DNA of 64,000 nt from Gammaproteobacteria bacterium (GCA_021773175.1 JAJFKO010000067.1:1-64000); one strand, 5' to 3'; counted from the stretch's first letter, positions 1-9,225 are shown. The notes: a model not told the origin generated them from the letters alone. A program made the numbers and translations.

Positions 1-528
1 CCTCAAATTTTCTTCACATTGAAAAAGAGAGATTTGCTGTCTTTCTCTAGAATAATACTTATTATATATAATCGATTCTAATAACCTAATTGATGGATGA
101 GAATTTAAATCATAGACTATCTCTAAACAACCCTTTAAGCCTGTAGGAACCAATTTATATAAACATTCTAGCGAGGCTCCTTTTGCTGACTCTTGAAGTG
201 TCTTATCAAATTTTTTAAGGTCTTTTGATAATGATATTAAATTTTTACATTCATCTTTTGTTTTTAATAATAATTTTTCTATATCATTCACATGCTCTTT
301 GCCAAGATTCATAAAAGAACTACCGGTGAAGCTACTATCTTTACTGATTTCTTCATGTATCTCAGCTGATTCAACAAAAGACTCCATTATTTTAATATGA
401 CTTTCTGCAATACTACATCCAGCTGTAAGTGGAGCAATAAGATAAGGCCATGCATACCAGTTCCAAATAATTGGCTCAATTATGACATTCCCTTTTAAAT
501 ATAACTTCTTATTTTCTCTATTTTTCAT
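1..528 (-). CDS. Left-truncated protein of unknown function, possible metallo-hydrolase N-terminus
   Basis: An open frame of 176 codons starts at an ATG at 528 and runs off the left edge without a stop. An AGAAAGG-like ribosome site lies about 12 bases upstream. The visible part begins with a motif around EPIIWNWYAWPYLIAP (residues 18-33), then a Lys/Glu-rich helical stretch, then a LECLYKLVPTGLKG segment. I recall a similar aromatic N-terminal helical region in some large MBL-fold metallo-hydrolase-like proteins, but the metal-binding part would lie outside the window, so this is a weak assignment. The gene is divergent from the biosynthetic operon starting at 671 and has the same high AT content, which suggests one accessory cluster. 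The coding assignment is secure and the function is not. Confidence 0.6.
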   Translation of the reverse strand, partial: MKNRENKKLYLKGNVIIEPIIWNWYAWPYLIAPLTAGCSIAESHIKIMESFVESAEIHEEISKDSSFTGSSFMNLGKEHVNDIEKLLLKTKDECKNLISLSKDLKKFDKTLQESAKGASLECLYKLVPTGLKGCLEIVYDLNSHPSIRLLESIIYNKYYSRERQQISLFQCEENLR

Positions 529-670
529 TTGTAAAAACCTTTCTATGTTTAGCTATAGATAATTATTACCTATAAAAAAAATATAACTATCGTAATAACT
601 ACTGTAATAGAAATTCACAAAGATAACTAAGCTAAATATAGCCGAACAATATTAGAGGATATAAAAGATT
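529..670. promoter_or_regulatory. Divergent intergenic region of the accessory cluster
   Basis: This 142-base, very AT-rich stretch separates two divergent genes and must hold both promoters. Several TATAAT-like words occur (for example around 568-590), but in such AT-rich sequence I cannot choose a specific box. Confidence 0.35.
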
Positions 671-1537
671 ATGTTTTATAAAAAAGAAAACAATGATTCC
701 TTAAAAGATAGAATGACTAAAGATTCAATTACCTTAAGAAGGTTTATTATAAAATATCTTCATCAGTCTGGAGGAGGCCATTTTGGTGGAGCCTTAAGTG
801 TTGCTGATGTTCTTTTGGTTATATTGAAGTATATAGTCAATCTTAACTCTGGAAACTGTAATAAAACATATCGTGATCGCATCATTCTATCAAAAGGTCA
901 CACTTCTATAGCACTTTACTGCTTGCTTGCAATGCAAAATATCATTGATATTGACACTCTTGATAATTATGGCGGCTTAAACGCAGGGCTTGAAGGTCAT
1001 CCTGATATGACTGTAACGCCTGGCGTTGATTTCTCAACAGGTTCTCTAGGACAGGGTATTTCTGCTGGAATTGGTATGGCACTAGCATTAAAAAATAAGA
1101 ATTCTCATGTTTGGGTAATCGTTGGCGATGGTGAATGCCAAGAAGGTCAAATTTGGGAAGCTGCAGCTTTTGCTGAGCGCTATAAAATCAATAATCTTCA
1201 TGTCATAGTTGACTGTAATGGCGCACAAGAATTTGGATTCAAGCATGATAAATTTTTATTACAGAAGCCTTTGATTAATCCAGAGAATAAATGGCGAGCT
1301 TTCGGCTGGAATGTTACGTCTGTAAATGGACATAACCATTTAGATATTCTGCATAGCTGCCATGCCATGATGAATCATAGTAATGGCCCTTCTGTTCTAA
1401 TTGCACAAACAAAGAAAGGTTATGGTGTAAATCAATTTGAAAGAAACCCTGAGGAATTCCATTGCACTGAATTATCAGAATATCAATTTCAAAAAGCACT
1501 TAAAGAGGCGAGCTCATGCAAAAACTTGGATTTATAG
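671..1537 (+). CDS. Transketolase, N-terminal (thiamine-diphosphate-binding) subunit
   Basis: This 288-residue protein matches the N-terminal half of a split transketolase. It has the SKGHTSIALY segment (about residues 74-83), the GSLGQGIS loop (about 124-131) and the ThDP/Mg motif starting GDGECQEGQ at residue 152 and ending in the DCNG region. The start is an ATG preceded by AGAGGAT. Its 3' end overlaps the next gene by 22 bases, so the two subunits are probably translationally coupled and form one enzyme that transfers two-carbon ketol units. It is distinct from the full-length housekeeping transketolase at 56454-58448. Split transketolases are common in secondary-metabolite and unusual-sugar pathways, which fits the glycosyltransferase and exporter downstream. 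The substrate cannot be read from the sequence. Confidence 0.9.
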   Translation: MFYKKENNDSLKDRMTKDSITLRRFIIKYLHQSGGGHFGGALSVADVLLVILKYIVNLNSGNCNKTYRDRIILSKGHTSIALYCLLAMQNIIDIDTLDNYGGLNAGLEGHPDMTVTPGVDFSTGSLGQGISAGIGMALALKNKNSHVWVIVGDGECQEGQIWEAAAFAERYKINNLHVIVDCNGAQEFGFKHDKFLLQKPLINPENKWRAFGWNVTSVNGHNHLDILHSCHAMMNHSNGPSVLIAQTKKGYGVNQFERNPEEFHCTELSEYQFQKALKEASSCKNLDL

Positions 1538-2445
1538 TTACTGATTATTTAGCAGAAAAAGCTAATCTAGATGAGAGAATATGGGTATTCGACGCAGATC
1601 TAGCCGATTCGAATGGTGCTGAAAGTTTCATAAAAACACATTCCTCACGTTATATTGCAGCAGGAATAGCAGAACAGAATATGATTTCAATAGCAGCTGG
1701 TATGGCGACTTTAAATCGTATTCCTTTTGTTTATTCATTTTCCTCATTTTTAGTGTATCAAGCTTTTAACCAAATTAGGACTTGCATTTCACAGACAAGT
1801 CTTCCTGTTATATTAGTTGGCTCTCATGCAGGTGGCTGTTGTGGTAAAAATGGTAAAACGCATACAGCGTTGAGTGATATAGCATTAATGCGCTCTTTGC
1901 CTAATTTTTCAATTTGGGCTCCATGTAATAAAAATGATATTGCATATTCAATAGACACTATTATAAAAGAAAAAAAACCCGCTTATATACGTTTACCTCG
2001 TGACACCTGTAATGTGCCTTTTCAAAAAAAAGAAAAGCCATTTTATTGGATTGGAAAGCCATCGAGTGTAGCTTTAATTAGTTATGGCTACTCAACACAG
2101 TGGGCATATGAAGCTCAACAGACACTAAAGAAAAAAAATATTCATATAGGAATATTGCATTTTAATCGAGTCAGCCCGATTAGCTGCTCTGATATTAAAA
2201 ATTCATTAAACAATGTAAAAACCGCTCTAATTTTAGAAGATCACTATACTTCTGGAGGATTGTTTTCATCCTTAAATGAACTATCACTTTCTACCGTATT
2301 GCATTCTCGAGGTTGGCACAGTTCTTGGTCCGGACAATCTGGTGAAACAGAAGAACTAAAAGAGCAACAGGCACTTTCAACGCAAAGTATTATAAATAAA
2401 TTATTAAAGCTTGGCTTAAATGATTCTGTAAAAAGAATAAGTTAG
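1516..2445 (+). CDS. Transketolase, C-terminal subunit
   Basis: This 309-residue protein corresponds to the pyrimidine-binding and C-terminal domains of transketolase. The catalytic Glu context AAGIAEQNM lies near residues 48-56, followed by PFVYSFSSFLVYQAFNQIR and the GSHAGG and KTHTALSDIALMR segments. The C-terminal domain contains ILEDHYTSGGLFSSL, as in related ketol-transfer enzymes. The start ATG lies inside the preceding gene with an AGAGG ribosome site, so both subunits should be made together. It has the same AT-rich base composition as its neighbours. The family assignment is strong; the metabolite is unknown. Confidence 0.9.
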   Translation: MQKLGFIVTDYLAEKANLDERIWVFDADLADSNGAESFIKTHSSRYIAAGIAEQNMISIAAGMATLNRIPFVYSFSSFLVYQAFNQIRTCISQTSLPVILVGSHAGGCCGKNGKTHTALSDIALMRSLPNFSIWAPCNKNDIAYSIDTIIKEKKPAYIRLPRDTCNVPFQKKEKPFYWIGKPSSVALISYGYSTQWAYEAQQTLKKKNIHIGILHFNRVSPISCSDIKNSLNNVKTALILEDHYTSGGLFSSLNELSLSTVLHSRGWHSSWSGQSGETEELKEQQALSTQSIINKLLKLGLNDSVKRIS

Positions 2446-2456
2446 AGGAGTTAATT

Positions 2457-3266
2457 ATGATATCTATCATCATCTCATGGAACAACAGAAGTGAAATAAA
2501 GCTATCTATTCCTAGCCTATTATGTTCAGCAAAAGCCCTAGATGGAGAAGTTATTATTGTAAATTTTGGTGGGAATAAAAAGCAACTAACCTCCTTGTTA
2601 GGTGACTATAAAAATTTAGTGAAAGTTGTATCTGTGAAATCTAAACAATTTAATAAAACTTGGGCTCAAAATATCGGATTTCATCATGCTAAGCATGATT
2701 ATATATTTTTCTGCGATTGCGATATTATTTTGAATACGAATATAATCATAAAGTTACATGAATATTTAAGAATAAATAAAAAATGCTTTGCAACATTATC
2801 TAGTGTTAAAGAAACAAGTATTAACTCCAGAGGCGGAAATAATTTATCCTCTTTTGGTTATCAGCTTAAATTAAAAATTAATAGTGGTCGTACTGTTTCT
2901 ATTATTGATAATGAAGAAGATTCTTCTTCAGGAACTAGAAACGCTCCAGGCCTACTTATGGTTCATAAAAATCATTTCATAAAAATCAATGGATATAATG
3001 GTCGTTTATTTGGCTGGGGATGGGAAGACCAAGATATTATTTGTAGATTAACATTAGCTGCAAATTTAAAAAGATTTATTTTTGGCAGTGCTCTTCATAT
3101 ATCACACGATAGTCACTCAAGAATGCAGTCCTATAATAATTTCTCTGACAGGTGGGAATCTCGAGATAGAATGTTTAGGAATGCTCTATTTAATTATGAC
3201 AACAATGATTTTTCAGGAACATATCTTGAGGATATAAAAAAATTCGTAGTGGAGGCATCATCATGA
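2457..3266 (+). CDS. Family 2 glycosyltransferase with galactosyltransferase-like C-terminus
   Basis: This 269-residue protein begins with the GT-A fold pattern ISIIISWNNRSEIKLSIPSLL. It has an acidic FFCDCDIILN segment (about residues 83-92) in the position of the metal-binding DxD motif. The later GWGWEDQDIICRL segment near residue 183 resembles the acceptor/catalytic region of chondroitin-synthase or GalNAc-transferase C-terminal modules. No membrane segment is evident, so it is probably cytoplasmic. A GAGGAG site precedes the ATG. Its last codon overlaps the next start in an ATGA arrangement, showing operon membership. It probably adds a sugar to the metabolite or a carrier made by this cluster; donor and acceptor are unknown. 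Confidence 0.8.
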   Translation: MISIIISWNNRSEIKLSIPSLLCSAKALDGEVIIVNFGGNKKQLTSLLGDYKNLVKVVSVKSKQFNKTWAQNIGFHHAKHDYIFFCDCDIILNTNIIIKLHEYLRINKKCFATLSSVKETSINSRGGNNLSSFGYQLKLKINSGRTVSIIDNEEDSSSGTRNAPGLLMVHKNHFIKINGYNGRLFGWGWEDQDIICRLTLAANLKRFIFGSALHISHDSHSRMQSYNNFSDRWESRDRMFRNALFNYDNNDFSGTYLEDIKKFVVEASS

Positions 3267-4330
3267 ATATCCCTTGTGACATATTGATTATCGGCACAGG
3301 TTCTCTCGCTACTAATATCAGCTTATGTCTTTCAACTCAAAATACACATAGAAATATTCGCATCATGCATGTTGGTAGAAATGAGGAAAAATTAGCAGCA
3401 ATGACTAGAATAATGAATTTAAGAGCAGATGTTAATAAAAGATATTCTAGATTCAGTTATAAGACTATAGATTTTAACGATGAAAAGACTTTAATTAACC
3501 TTTTTAAGTATACAAACCCAAATATAATTTTATTATGCAGCTCTTTACAAACCCCCTGGATAAAGAAAACCACCTCATGGGAAAAGCTAGTACATAAACA
3601 TGGTTTTGGCATAACACTACCTCTTCAGGTGAATGTTGCTTTAAAGGTTGGTAGTGCGCTACAAAAAAGCCATGTTTCAAGTTTATTTATTAATGCCTGC
3701 TATCCAGACGTAACTAACTATATACTAAAACAATATGGTATCGATGTTTTCTCAGGAGTTGGGAATGTTAATATTATTTCTGCATACTTAGCTAATCAAT
3801 TAAATCTTAAAAAAATTAAAGTTATAGCTCATCATTACCATTTATCTAAATTCAATTCGAGTACATCTGCTAAAAAAAATTTTTATATTATTGAAAATAA
3901 TAAACTACATGCGTTAGAACACAAAATACTTAATCCACTGTTTGCTATTAAAGGCGATGCCATTAACCAAATTACTGGCTCACTATCAGCGAAATTACTC
4001 TTAAAAATACTTTCTGGTAAAAAATTCTCCACCAATCTGCCTGGCCCACTAGGATTACCTGGGGGCTATCCTGTTGAAATACAAGATTATGAGATAAAGC
4101 TTAATCTACCAAAAACGATTTCTACAGAAAATATTATTCGTAATAATGAAAATTGGACTGCTGATGAGGGCATAATTATAACGCAGACCGGTATGATCTA
4201 CTTTCCTAAAGAGACTCAAAACACTATGAAACATTGTGATTTTTCATTTACAAAAGGTTTTCATATTTCTGAAATCACTTCAGTTTCTGATGAGATACAA
4301 GAATATCAACAACAATATTTATCAAGGTGA
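3263..4330 (+). CDS. Rossmann-fold NAD(P)-binding protein, possibly dehydrogenase
   Basis: This 355-residue protein opens with a dinucleotide-binding pattern, DILIIGTGSLATNIS (GxGxxA variant, residues 6-20). A HVGRNEEK segment after the second strand could contact the NADP ribose phosphate. The FINACYPDVTNYIL and GVGN segments are reminiscent of lactate/malate or opine/saccharopine dehydrogenase architecture, but I cannot place it in one family. It overlaps the glycosyltransferase gene by four bases (ATGA) with a GGAGG site, and its stop is four bases before the ABC transporter start. It probably catalyses a redox step on the cluster's sugar-derived product. The fold assignment is moderately sure and the reaction is unknown. 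Confidence 0.65.
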   Translation: MNIPCDILIIGTGSLATNISLCLSTQNTHRNIRIMHVGRNEEKLAAMTRIMNLRADVNKRYSRFSYKTIDFNDEKTLINLFKYTNPNIILLCSSLQTPWIKKTTSWEKLVHKHGFGITLPLQVNVALKVGSALQKSHVSSLFINACYPDVTNYILKQYGIDVFSGVGNVNIISAYLANQLNLKKIKVIAHHYHLSKFNSSTSAKKNFYIIENNKLHALEHKILNPLFAIKGDAINQITGSLSAKLLLKILSGKKFSTNLPGPLGLPGGYPVEIQDYEIKLNLPKTISTENIIRNNENWTADEGIIITQTGMIYFPKETQNTMKHCDFSFTKGFHISEITSVSDEIQEYQQQYLSR

Positions 4331-4334
4331 AATT

Positions 4335-5999
4335 ATGTCATTAAATAAAAAATGTTTTAAATTCTTAGCCATTTTCATTAAAAAACAAAAAATACGTTTT
4401 TGTTTATTATTACTTTCATGTTTCGTATGGGCTATTGCAAATTCATCCATACCTTATTTCATAAAATCAGCACTTGATAAGATTTCTGTAATAAGCATCC
4501 AAAAGTTTACTTTTCATGAATTTTTGCTTCCATGTATTCTATTAGTAACATTTTGTCTTCTTCTTGAGATAGGGTTACGCTATCAAGGATTTGTGTTTTT
4601 AAAAATATTCCCTACACTTCAAGCTCAAATCCTTAAATTCACTATTAATCAACTAAAAAACAAGGAATATACATTTTTTGAGAAATTCCCTTTAGGAAAT
4701 ATAACGACAAAGCTAGTAGAGATGCCCAAAAGTTGTGAAATGTTACTTACTTTAATTATTTGCAATTTCACTCCTATAATCATATCTATAACGTTATCTA
4801 TAATTATTACTCTAAGTATTAATTATATTTTTACTATGATTTTATTATCCTGGTTTATTCTCCATATATCAATATCTCTCTTGTTTTCAAAAAAAGCTAG
4901 TGAAATGGCATTAGAGAACTCTATTGCTCATGCAAAAATACAAGGGAAGGTTACCGATATTATAAAAAATATTAATTTTGTTAGAAATTGTAATTCATTC
5001 GACTTTGAAGAAAAACGTATTGAGCATGAGCAAAAAGATTGGGTTATAAAGTCACGCTCATCTTTAGCTATGCTAGAAAAAGTCAAAGCTATTCAAGGTC
5101 TACTATCATTACTAATGATGTTTCCAAATTCTTTTCTAATATTTTATTATTGGAAAAACTCTCTTATAAGCTTCGGTGATGTTTCTTTACTTTTTTTAAT
5201 GATGTTTAGTATTATTAATTTAAGTTGGTATATGAGTCAAAATATTAGTATATTTTTTAGAGAAATGTCTAAACTGAAAAGTGCATTAATACTAATAGAT
5301 GATTTGCATGAAACATCGAGCATTATTCCTAAGAGAAAAAACACTGTACGACATTCTAGCCATAATAATTCCATTATTAACTTACATGATATTACATATA
5401 CAAAAGAAGGTGGTGATATACTATTTAAGAATATATTCCTAGCTTTAAAGAAAAGCGAGAAAATAGCTATCCTTGGAAAATCAGGTATTGGAAAGTCAAC
5501 GTTAATTAATATTATTTTACAGCACTACTTTCCTTCTTCAGGTCACGTTGTTTGCAACAATGATATCCATAACAATATTGTTCATATACCACAAAACCAA
5601 ATTTTGTTTAATCGCTCTATTACGGAAAATATAGCTTATGGTTTCTCTTCTTTTAATCAAAAAGAGATAATAAAGTCTTCGGATATTGCTCACGCTTCAA
5701 ATTTTATAAATATATTGCCTGAAAAATACGATACAGTTGTTGGTGATAGCGGTTCATTATTATCCGGAGGTCAGGTGCAAAAAATACTTCTTGCTCGTGC
5801 AGTATTTCGAAATGCGCCATTTTACATCTTTGATGAGCCTTTTTCTTCTTTGGATAAAAAGTCTAAGGAGAAACTCTATTATTCTCTATTTAAATTCTTA
5901 GAAGATAAAACTGCTATTATTATTAGTCATGATCGAGAGATATATAATTATGTTGATAAAGCTTATTTTCTAACGAAAAAACAATTACGGCCTATTTGA
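4335..5999 (+). CDS. ABC transporter, fused permease and ATPase (exporter type)
   Basis: I chose the ATG at 4335, preceded by AAGGTGA, which gives 554 residues. An earlier in-frame start would overlap the preceding gene by almost 100 bases and lacks a ribosome site. The N-terminal half has about six hydrophobic segments typical of a type IV ABC exporter. The C-terminal half carries Walker A GKSGIGKST, signature LLSGGQVQKILLARAV, Walker B FYIFDEPFSSLD and the switch His in IISHD. It would act as a homodimeric inner-membrane exporter. As the last gene of the operon it probably exports the product made by the enzymes upstream. It ends 11 bases before a convergent gene, leaving no room for a dedicated terminator. 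Confidence 0.9.
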   Translation: MSLNKKCFKFLAIFIKKQKIRFCLLLLSCFVWAIANSSIPYFIKSALDKISVISIQKFTFHEFLLPCILLVTFCLLLEIGLRYQGFVFLKIFPTLQAQILKFTINQLKNKEYTFFEKFPLGNITTKLVEMPKSCEMLLTLIICNFTPIIISITLSIIITLSINYIFTMILLSWFILHISISLLFSKKASEMALENSIAHAKIQGKVTDIIKNINFVRNCNSFDFEEKRIEHEQKDWVIKSRSSLAMLEKVKAIQGLLSLLMMFPNSFLIFYYWKNSLISFGDVSLLFLMMFSIINLSWYMSQNISIFFREMSKLKSALILIDDLHETSSIIPKRKNTVRHSSHNNSIINLHDITYTKEGGDILFKNIFLALKKSEKIAILGKSGIGKSTLINIILQHYFPSSGHVVCNNDIHNNIVHIPQNQILFNRSITENIAYGFSSFNQKEIIKSSDIAHASNFINILPEKYDTVVGDSGSLLSGGQVQKILLARAVFRNAPFYIFDEPFSSLDKKSKEKLYYSLFKFLEDKTAIIISHDREIYNYVDKAYFLTKKQLRPI

Positions 6000-6009
6000 A
6001 ATATCTATA

Positions 6010-6714
6010 TTAACTTGTTATCTGGCCTAAATTAGCGTGTAAAAGCGAGCCATTAATAACAGAATGATTGGCGGCATACCAAATTAATTCTGCAATTTCA
6101 TGTGGTTCAATTAGTCTCCTTTCTGCATTTGCTTGGCGTACTTGATCCAATATGGCTTCGTCATTATGAAGATGTTGACGCAGCATTTCTGTATCAGTAA
6201 AGCCCGGACAGATACAGCAAGTATGAATAAACTTATCAACTAAATCTTGGCATGTTGCGCGCATCATGCCTGCTACAGCATGTTTACTCATAACATACGA
6301 AGCCGCTCCAGCAACAGCCATTTCTGACAATGTCGAACCAATATAAATAATCGACGATCCTGACTTCATTTTAGGAATAAGAAGCTTATTCAAGATTGCC
6401 GGCGCAACAAGATTTATTTCATGAATTTCGCGTAGTTTAGTTGCGTCTAAATCAGCAATACTATCTTTATCTAAACGACTAGCATTATGTACTAAACAAA
6501 TTTTATCGGCATCTGCAACTTTCTCTAATATTTGTTGGCTATTTTTTTCTGGCCACTGCTGATCGCCTAGATCAATTGATAAATTGATAATATTTTTTTT
6601 TGGAGCAGCTGTTCTAGAAATATTAATTACTTGCCACTGATTATTTAAAAATTGTTCCGCTGCAGAAAAACCAATGCCTTTACTTGCTCCCGTAATAATA
6701 GCAATATTAGCCAC
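6010..6714 (-). CDS. Short-chain dehydrogenase/reductase paired with a PTPS-family gene
   Basis: This 234-residue classical SDR has the TGASKGIGFS cofactor loop near the N-terminus, the VHNAS strand, a catalytic Ser in YIGSTLSEMA and the YVMSK active-site motif. Its 5' end overlaps the 3' end of the PTPS-family gene by 8 bases, a strong sign of a shared pathway. Sepiapterin reductase is an SDR that acts after 6-pyruvoyl-tetrahydropterin synthase in tetrahydrobiopterin synthesis, so reduction of a pterin is a reasonable inference, not proven by any residue seen here. It could equally be a generic SDR. It ends the minus-strand gene series starting at 15740. Confidence 0.8.
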   Translation of the reverse strand: MANIAIITGASKGIGFSAAEQFLNNQWQVINISRTAAPKKNIINLSIDLGDQQWPEKNSQQILEKVADADKICLVHNASRLDKDSIADLDATKLREIHEINLVAPAILNKLLIPKMKSGSSIIYIGSTLSEMAVAGAASYVMSKHAVAGMMRATCQDLVDKFIHTCCICPGFTDTEMLRQHLHNDEAILDQVRQANAERRLIEPHEIAELIWYAANHSVINGSLLHANLGQITS

Positions 6715-7204
6715 TAGTATTCTCCCACTCTGCTGTTACTGATTGATTAGGTGATGTCGCAACATTAAGACTAATCTTTGTTACTTTATGCTTATTTAAT
6801 TCAGCTTTATCTTCTAGTAATTTACCAAGAAAATAATGAGCCAGACCTTCAGCCGTAATATTCTCAATAGCTAATAAACAAATATCTCTCTGAAGGAAAG
6901 TTAATTTTTCTTTAGCGAAATAAGCATTAACTTTATCACCATCCGCTTCTACACGTAGAAACTTCGATTTCGTCGGTAATAAAAGATACTCATCTAATGC
7001 TGAACAGAGTTGAATTAATTTTTGTTTATAAATACCATAATCAAATGCCATATCGTTTTCAGAATAACTTGTTGTTATTTCTGCTTTGACTGTAAAGTTA
7101 TGGCCATGCAAATTTTCACGCGACTCTTTAGAAAAAATCGTGAAATGTGCTGCCGCAAATTTCATGTCCGTATGTTGTAATTCTATTACCACATCATTCT
7201 GCAT
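6707..7204 (-). CDS. 6-pyruvoyl-tetrahydropterin synthase / QueD family protein
   Basis: This 165-residue T-fold protein has the zinc-binding His set H20 (FAAAHF), H33 and H35 (LHGHNF). The usual catalytic Cys between H20 and H33 is absent. A Glu at residue 30 gives an E-N-L-H-G-H arrangement like the ExxHGH motif of PTPS-III enzymes, and the usual LDHH catalytic segment reads LDEY. At 165 residues it is longer than E. coli QueD (about 120). It therefore belongs to a divergent subfamily that may make a different pterin or work in folate or pterin-cofactor synthesis rather than queuosine. The 8-base overlap with the SDR gene suggests a coupled two-step pathway. Family is sure; the reaction is not. 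Confidence 0.85.
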   Translation of the reverse strand: MQNDVVIELQHTDMKFAAAHFTIFSKESRENLHGHNFTVKAEITTSYSENDMAFDYGIYKQKLIQLCSALDEYLLLPTKSKFLRVEADGDKVNAYFAKEKLTFLQRDICLLAIENITAEGLAHYFLGKLLEDKAELNKHKVTKISLNVATSPNQSVTAEWENTSG

Positions 7205-7226
7205 AATACTGTCTCTTTAATCTTTA

Positions 7227-8402
7227 CTATAGTCGATGTCGTTGGTCGTTATTCTTAAAGCCAAGTAACTCTAAATCTAGATTAGATATTAGGGCCAATA
7301 CTTTAATAATTTCACCCATTTCACCAGGCATAAGTAGCGTTTTCACCTTTTGCACAACATCAAAATATTCATTTTCCGGTAATTCTTGCATACTTTCTGT
7401 AATACCACAATTTATTAAGAAGTTAGCTTGGTTACTAAAACCTGCAATTTCTAGACCAAGTTCATCTGCTTGTTCTGCTATAGCGGTAAAATCAACATGC
7501 GCGGTAATATCTTGTAGCCCAGGGAATAGTAATGGATTCTCATGAGCTAAGTGCTGATAATGACACATCAACGTTCCCATATTACGTCCAGGAAAATAAT
7601 ATTCATGACCAGGGAAGCCATAGTCAATCAAGAAAATAACACCTTGTTGTAAACAACTCTTTATTGATTTAAGCCATGCCCGGCTTTGTAGATTCACTTC
7701 ACTTAAGTAGGGAGCAGTCAGCTCATAGTGTTTTCGCAAAGCTTCTACTTCTTTGCTGAAATCATCTGATAATTTTTCCGAAAACAACGTTTCTAGTTTA
7801 TTGTCTTCAAACATCACATAAGCTTGTAGTAAAGCAGTTTCGTCAACCTTAAATAATTCAACTGGAAATGCATCTAAAATTTCATTTGCTAAAATAATCG
7901 CATTTAGAGATAGGTCATCTAAACTATTTAGCCATATAACATTAATATCGGTATCTAGCCCGCTTAAACGTTGTTGTTGTAACTTTTGCAATTCTGGACT
8001 AATTTCGAGAATATAATAATTTTTTGGTTTAACTTTTAGTTTAATTAGTGTCTGTAAAATTTCATAAGCCATTACTCCTGTGCCTGCACCAAACTCGACT
8101 ATATCGGTTACCGCAGTATTCTCTAATACTTGTGCAACTTGACGTGCGAGACATTGAGAAAATAGTGCTGATATTTCTGGAGCCGTTACAAAATCGCCTT
8201 GCTGTCCAAATTTGGGTTTAGCATGCATATAATAACCAAACTCAGGATGATACAATGCATGCTGCATATATTCTGCAAATGTTATTTTACCACCGGCCTG
8301 ATCAATTCTTTGTTGTAACCAAGCCAAGAATCGTTGCGTTTGTTGTTGTAGTAGAGAACTTGGCTCAGGAAGCTCTTGCATATTTTGATTTATATTAGTC
8401 AT
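7227..8402 (-). CDS. MidA/NDUFAF7-family SAM-dependent methyltransferase
   Basis: This 391-residue protein shows the hallmarks of the NDUFAF7/MidA (DUF185) family: ITFAEYMQHALYHPEFGYY near residue 40, GDFVTAPEISALFSQC, and the SAM-binding glycine motif IVEFGAGTGVMAYEIL around residue 102. A LANEILDAFPVE segment and FLIDYGFPG follow, both typical of the family. In mitochondria the homologue methylates an arginine of a complex I subunit; the bacterial target is not established. It lies 14 bases downstream of an SDR gene and 22 bases before the PTPS-family gene, in the same orientation, so it is probably co-transcribed with them. Confidence 0.9.
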   Translation of the reverse strand: MTNINQNMQELPEPSSLLQQQTQRFLAWLQQRIDQAGGKITFAEYMQHALYHPEFGYYMHAKPKFGQQGDFVTAPEISALFSQCLARQVAQVLENTAVTDIVEFGAGTGVMAYEILQTLIKLKVKPKNYYILEISPELQKLQQQRLSGLDTDINVIWLNSLDDLSLNAIILANEILDAFPVELFKVDETALLQAYVMFEDNKLETLFSEKLSDDFSKEVEALRKHYELTAPYLSEVNLQSRAWLKSIKSCLQQGVIFLIDYGFPGHEYYFPGRNMGTLMCHYQHLAHENPLLFPGLQDITAHVDFTAIAEQADELGLEIAGFSNQANFLINCGITESMQELPENEYFDVVQKVKTLLMPGEMGEIIKVLALISNLDLELLGFKNNDQRHRL

Positions 8403-8415
8403 AAAAATGAAAAAC

Positions 8416-9210
8416 TTATTTCAAGTTAAAAAAACCAGCAAATTTTGCAGTAATTCGACGTGGTGTAAATTTATTAAAAATTATAGAAATATAATTTAAC
8501 GCTCCAGGAATAACAGTTCGCTTATTTTTTTTCATTCCTAAGAATGTAGCTTTGGCAATTTGTTCTGCTGTCATTATTTTTAGATATTTTCCCGAAGGAA
8601 TGCGGCCAGCAAACATATTTGCTCGCGCAAAAAATTCTGTTATCACAGGACCGGGGCAAACCACACTAACATTAACATTTGTTTTCTTTAATTCTTCCGC
8701 AAGAGCTTCCGAAAAAGATAATACATAGGCTTTTGAAGCATAGTATACCGCCATAAAGGGACCAGCTTGATAAGCCGCCATAGACGCTATATTAATAATA
8801 TATCCCGAATTACGCTTAAGCATTTGTTTTAATAACAAATGTGTTAATGTTGTTAGTGCAACACAATTAACATTTAGAATATTTAAATTTTTCTCTAACG
8901 AAATTTCTGCGAAGGGTCCTGCCATCCCTAACCCCGCATTATTGATTAACACATCAACCAATAACTGGCGCTCATTAAGTGTTGCAAATAAGGCCTCTGC
9001 ACCTTCTTGGCCATTCAAATCTTGGATAACCGTATCAATAACCACATCAGATATAGCATGAATTTCTTCTGATAAAGATTGTAAGCGTTCGATATTGCGG
9101 CCAGTTAGAATTAAATTATAGTTATGCTCAGCAAAAATTTTTGCGAGTGCAATACCAATCCCTCCTGAAGCACCGGTAATTAAGACTGTTTTGCGATTTT
9201 CATTCTGCAT
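8416..9210 (-). CDS. Short-chain dehydrogenase/reductase, DltE/YqjQ-like
   Basis: Starting at the ATG at 9210 gives 264 residues. A GTG two codons earlier is possible, but it would sit only about two bases from the GGTAG ribosome site. The protein has TGASGGIGIALA at the N-terminus, the NNAG motif, a Ser in INIASMAAY and the YYASK catalytic motif. The C-terminus is basic and hydrophobic (after about residue 235), which may favour membrane association, as in other lipid-acting SDRs. It follows glmS by 15 bases in the same operon direction. The substrate is unknown. Confidence 0.85.
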   Translation of the reverse strand: MQNENRKTVLITGASGGIGIALAKIFAEHNYNLILTGRNIERLQSLSEEIHAISDVVIDTVIQDLNGQEGAEALFATLNERQLLVDVLINNAGLGMAGPFAEISLEKNLNILNVNCVALTTLTHLLLKQMLKRNSGYIINIASMAAYQAGPFMAVYYASKAYVLSFSEALAEELKKTNVNVSVVCPGPVITEFFARANMFAGRIPSGKYLKIMTAEQIAKATFLGMKKNKRTVIPGALNYISIIFNKFTPRRITAKFAGFFNLK

Positions 9211-9225
9211 ATTCACTACCCAATG

